Assembly (NCBI RefSeq): GCF_000966975.1
Contig: NZ_JZWV01000994.1
Coordinates: 1-7,332 of the forward strand
Length of the DNA stretch: 7,332 nucleotides
Direction of reading: 5' to 3'
Source of the DNA: Streptomyces katrae
Lineage (GTDB): Bacteria; Actinomycetota; Actinomycetes; Streptomycetales; Streptomycetaceae
Below the pieces are notes generated by a model, which ran no database searches, was not told the DNA's origin, and was given only the letters and a program-made list of their open reading frames with translations. The first letter of the stretch is position 1. Every line of letters begins with the position of its first letter. A program made the translations under genes and the position numbers. Of this stretch, positions 5,894-7,332 are shown piece by piece.

Positions 5894-7332
5894 TCAGCGC
5901 AGGGTGAACGGTGCCACGTGTGTCGTGGTGTCAGCTCCGCTGATGGTGAACTGCAGGTTGTAGCTGCCGTTCGCCAGTCCCCTGGTGGAGACGTTGACGA
6001 TGTAGCCGCCCAGTTGCGCGTCGTATCGGAACGGGGTCGTGAACGGCACGGTGGTGGGACCGACGATCCGGCTGGGTGTGAGGGTGATGCCAGGGCTGGA
6101 CAGGTTGGCGCCGTTGACGTCACAGATCCGGAGCCTGATCGGGACCGTGCTGTTCCCGCCGCGGATCGGCCGGCTCGGGTCGTAGAGCAGGCAGATCCGG
6201 TACGCCACGGTGTATGTGACGCTCTTGGTGGCCGGGTTGGAGGCGACATCCGCGGCGTTCACCGTGAAGGTGTGCGAGCCGAACGTCGAGGTGTCGATCG
6301 GGCTGCCGTTCGGGACCGTACCGACGCAGCTCGCCACACCGGAGGTGGCGTCCGCGCACGCGTAGGACGCCGTGACCGGCTGGTGGAACAGGTACGTGCC
6401 GGCCGTCGGACGCAGGATGGTGATCGTCGGCGCCGCGGTGTCCAGGCGCACGGTGCTCGTCTGCGGCGCGGAGGTGTTGCCGGCGTTGTCGGTGGCGGTG
6501 AAGGTCACCGTCGTCACGCCGTCCACCGTGATCGGCACGGCGGCGCTCCCGCCGGACACGTGGGTGGTACCGATCGGCTGGGCGCCGGTCGCGCTGTAGG
6601 TGATCTCCTGGATACCGGAGCCGCAGGACCCGTCACCGGCGCTGATGTCGACCGTTGCCGGGCTGCTGTTGTTCCAGCCGGCGGCGTTCGGCGAGGGCGA
6701 GACGCTCGCGGAGGCGGTCGGCGCCGACGTGTCGGCGTCGTACGTGAACTTGTCGGCGTTGGTGATCGGGCTGGTGCCGTTGGGGGTGGTCACGGTGACG
6801 TCCACCGTGCCCCGTGGCTGCGGGGGCGCCTCGGCGGTGAGTTCCTCCGGCCCGATGACGTTCACGTTCGTGGCGTCCACGGAGCCGAACCTGACGGTGG
6901 TGCCGCTCGTGGGGAACTCCGTGCCGCGCACGGTCACGGTGTTCACGCACTGGGCCCGTTCGGGCGCGTGGTTCGGGGTGACGCTCGTGACGGTCGGCGG
7001 GGACAGCGTGACGCGATCCATCGCGGTGCCCCAGTCGCCGCCGCGGATCCCGGTATTGGCAATGGCTCCGATCTGCTGGACCGTCCAGACGTCCTTGGGG
7101 TTGCTGGGGTCGCGGGCGGTGCCCGAGTAGTCGCCCCAGCGCGGTCGGCTGCAACTGTTGCACGTGTAGGCCTGGGTGCCCGCGTCGTAGAAGTCGCCGA
7201 ACGTCGTCGCCGGGAAGTTGCCTCCCGGCACGCCGATCGCGACCGCGGTGACAAACCTGGTGGACGAGGACGCGTTGAAGCCCGCGAACAGGTCATCCTC
7301 GTCGTTCAGGACCAGTGAGCCGTAGTAGAGGT
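5894..7332 (-). CDS. Secreted multi-domain TIG/Ig-like/PxKF protein (5'-partial)
   Basis: The frame enters from the right edge and ends at TGA 5894-5896, giving 478 visible residues; the GTG at 7231 is internal because coding-like sequence (YYGSLVLNDEDDLFAGFNAS) continues upstream to the edge. Visible residues 1-110 look like the end of a propeller or sialidase-like domain, with RWGDYSGTARDPSNPKDVWT. Residues about 112-197 form an IPT/TIG domain (PTVTSVTPNHAP, VTVRGTEFPTSGTTVRFGS, GTVDVTVTTPNG). Residues about 200-305 are an Ig-like module (GWNNSSPATVDISAGDGSCG, ATDNAGNTSAP), and about 306-375 a second module (YACADATSGVASC, FTVNAADVASNPA). Residues about 376-478 resemble a PxKF domain (YRICLLYDPSRPIRGGNSTV, FRYDAQLGGYIVNVSTRGLA, and the ending THVAPFTLR). 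Paired cysteines (57/60, 325/335, 380/403) suit an exported protein. There is no sorting signal or membrane helix at the C-terminus, so it is probably released. The substrate is unknown. Confidence 0.88.
   Translation of the reverse strand, partial: LYYGSLVLNDEDDLFAGFNASSSTRFVTAVAIGVPGGNFPATTFGDFYDAGTQAYTCNSCSRPRWGDYSGTARDPSNPKDVWTVQQIGAIANTGIRGGDWGTAMDRVTLSPPTVTSVTPNHAPERAQCVNTVTVRGTEFPTSGTTVRFGSVDATNVNVIGPEELTAEAPPQPRGTVDVTVTTPNGTSPITNADKFTYDADTSAPTASASVSPSPNAAGWNNSSPATVDISAGDGSCGSGIQEITYSATGAQPIGTTHVSGGSAAVPITVDGVTTVTFTATDNAGNTSAPQTSTVRLDTAAPTITILRPTAGTYLFHQPVTASYACADATSGVASCVGTVPNGSPIDTSTFGSHTFTVNAADVASNPATKSVTYTVAYRICLLYDPSRPIRGGNSTVPIRLRICDVNGANLSSPGITLTPSRIVGPTTVPFTTPFRYDAQLGGYIVNVSTRGLANGSYNLQFTISGADTTTHVAPFTLR

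Noticed and set aside
5891..7318. A 475-codon plus-strand open frame antiparallel to the secreted-protein gene
   Set aside because: Its translation is Arg/Gly/Val-rich and low in complexity, as expected opposite a high-GC3 gene; the minus strand has clear TIG and PxKF motifs.

Overview
The base composition (very GC-rich, with G or C at most third codon positions in the real genes) and the gene families seen point to a Streptomyces or close actinomycete chromosome. The insertion-sequence debris and cut-down accessory genes suggest a variable chromosomal region such as a chromosome arm; that placement is inference. No RNA gene, CRISPR array or complete insertion sequence was found.

Layout from left to right. 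Bases 1-93 are the 3' end of an unrecognised gene running in from outside. Bases 206-412 hold a DUF4259-like fragment. It abuts a heavily mutated IS630-family transposase on the minus strand (446-1200). An intact gene follows at 1398-2117, encoding a YwqK/MORN-repeat protein with an extra N-terminal domain. Next are two truncated genes that meet tail-out: a DUF6183-like gene on the minus strand (2372-2806) and the last part of a pentapeptide-repeat gene on the plus strand (about 2783-3079). On the minus strand an ISAs1-type transposase tail (3184-3384) is joined in frame to a decayed helix-turn-helix-like gene (3385-about 3907). An intact single-pass membrane protein, probably translated from a leaderless mRNA, lies at 3945-4658. 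A truncated and frameshifted DDE transposase of the IS701-like group occupies 4803-5824. A 20-bp perfect hairpin (5826-5873) then separates all of this from a long secreted multi-domain protein (TIG, Ig-like, PxKF) on the minus strand, which runs off the right edge.

The genes do not form one pathway. The left 5.8 kb reads as a mosaic of broken accessory genes and at least three unrelated transposase remnants, with two apparently intact genes surviving. Several families here (YwqK, DUF4259, DUF6183, pentapeptide repeats) occur in actinomycete accessory islands, some near polymorphic toxins. A decayed immunity-type island is a possible reading, but no toxin gene is visible. I see no convincing new biological system. 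The most informative points are the chimeric junctions, the N-terminal extension on the YwqK protein, and the membrane protein with its likely leaderless start.
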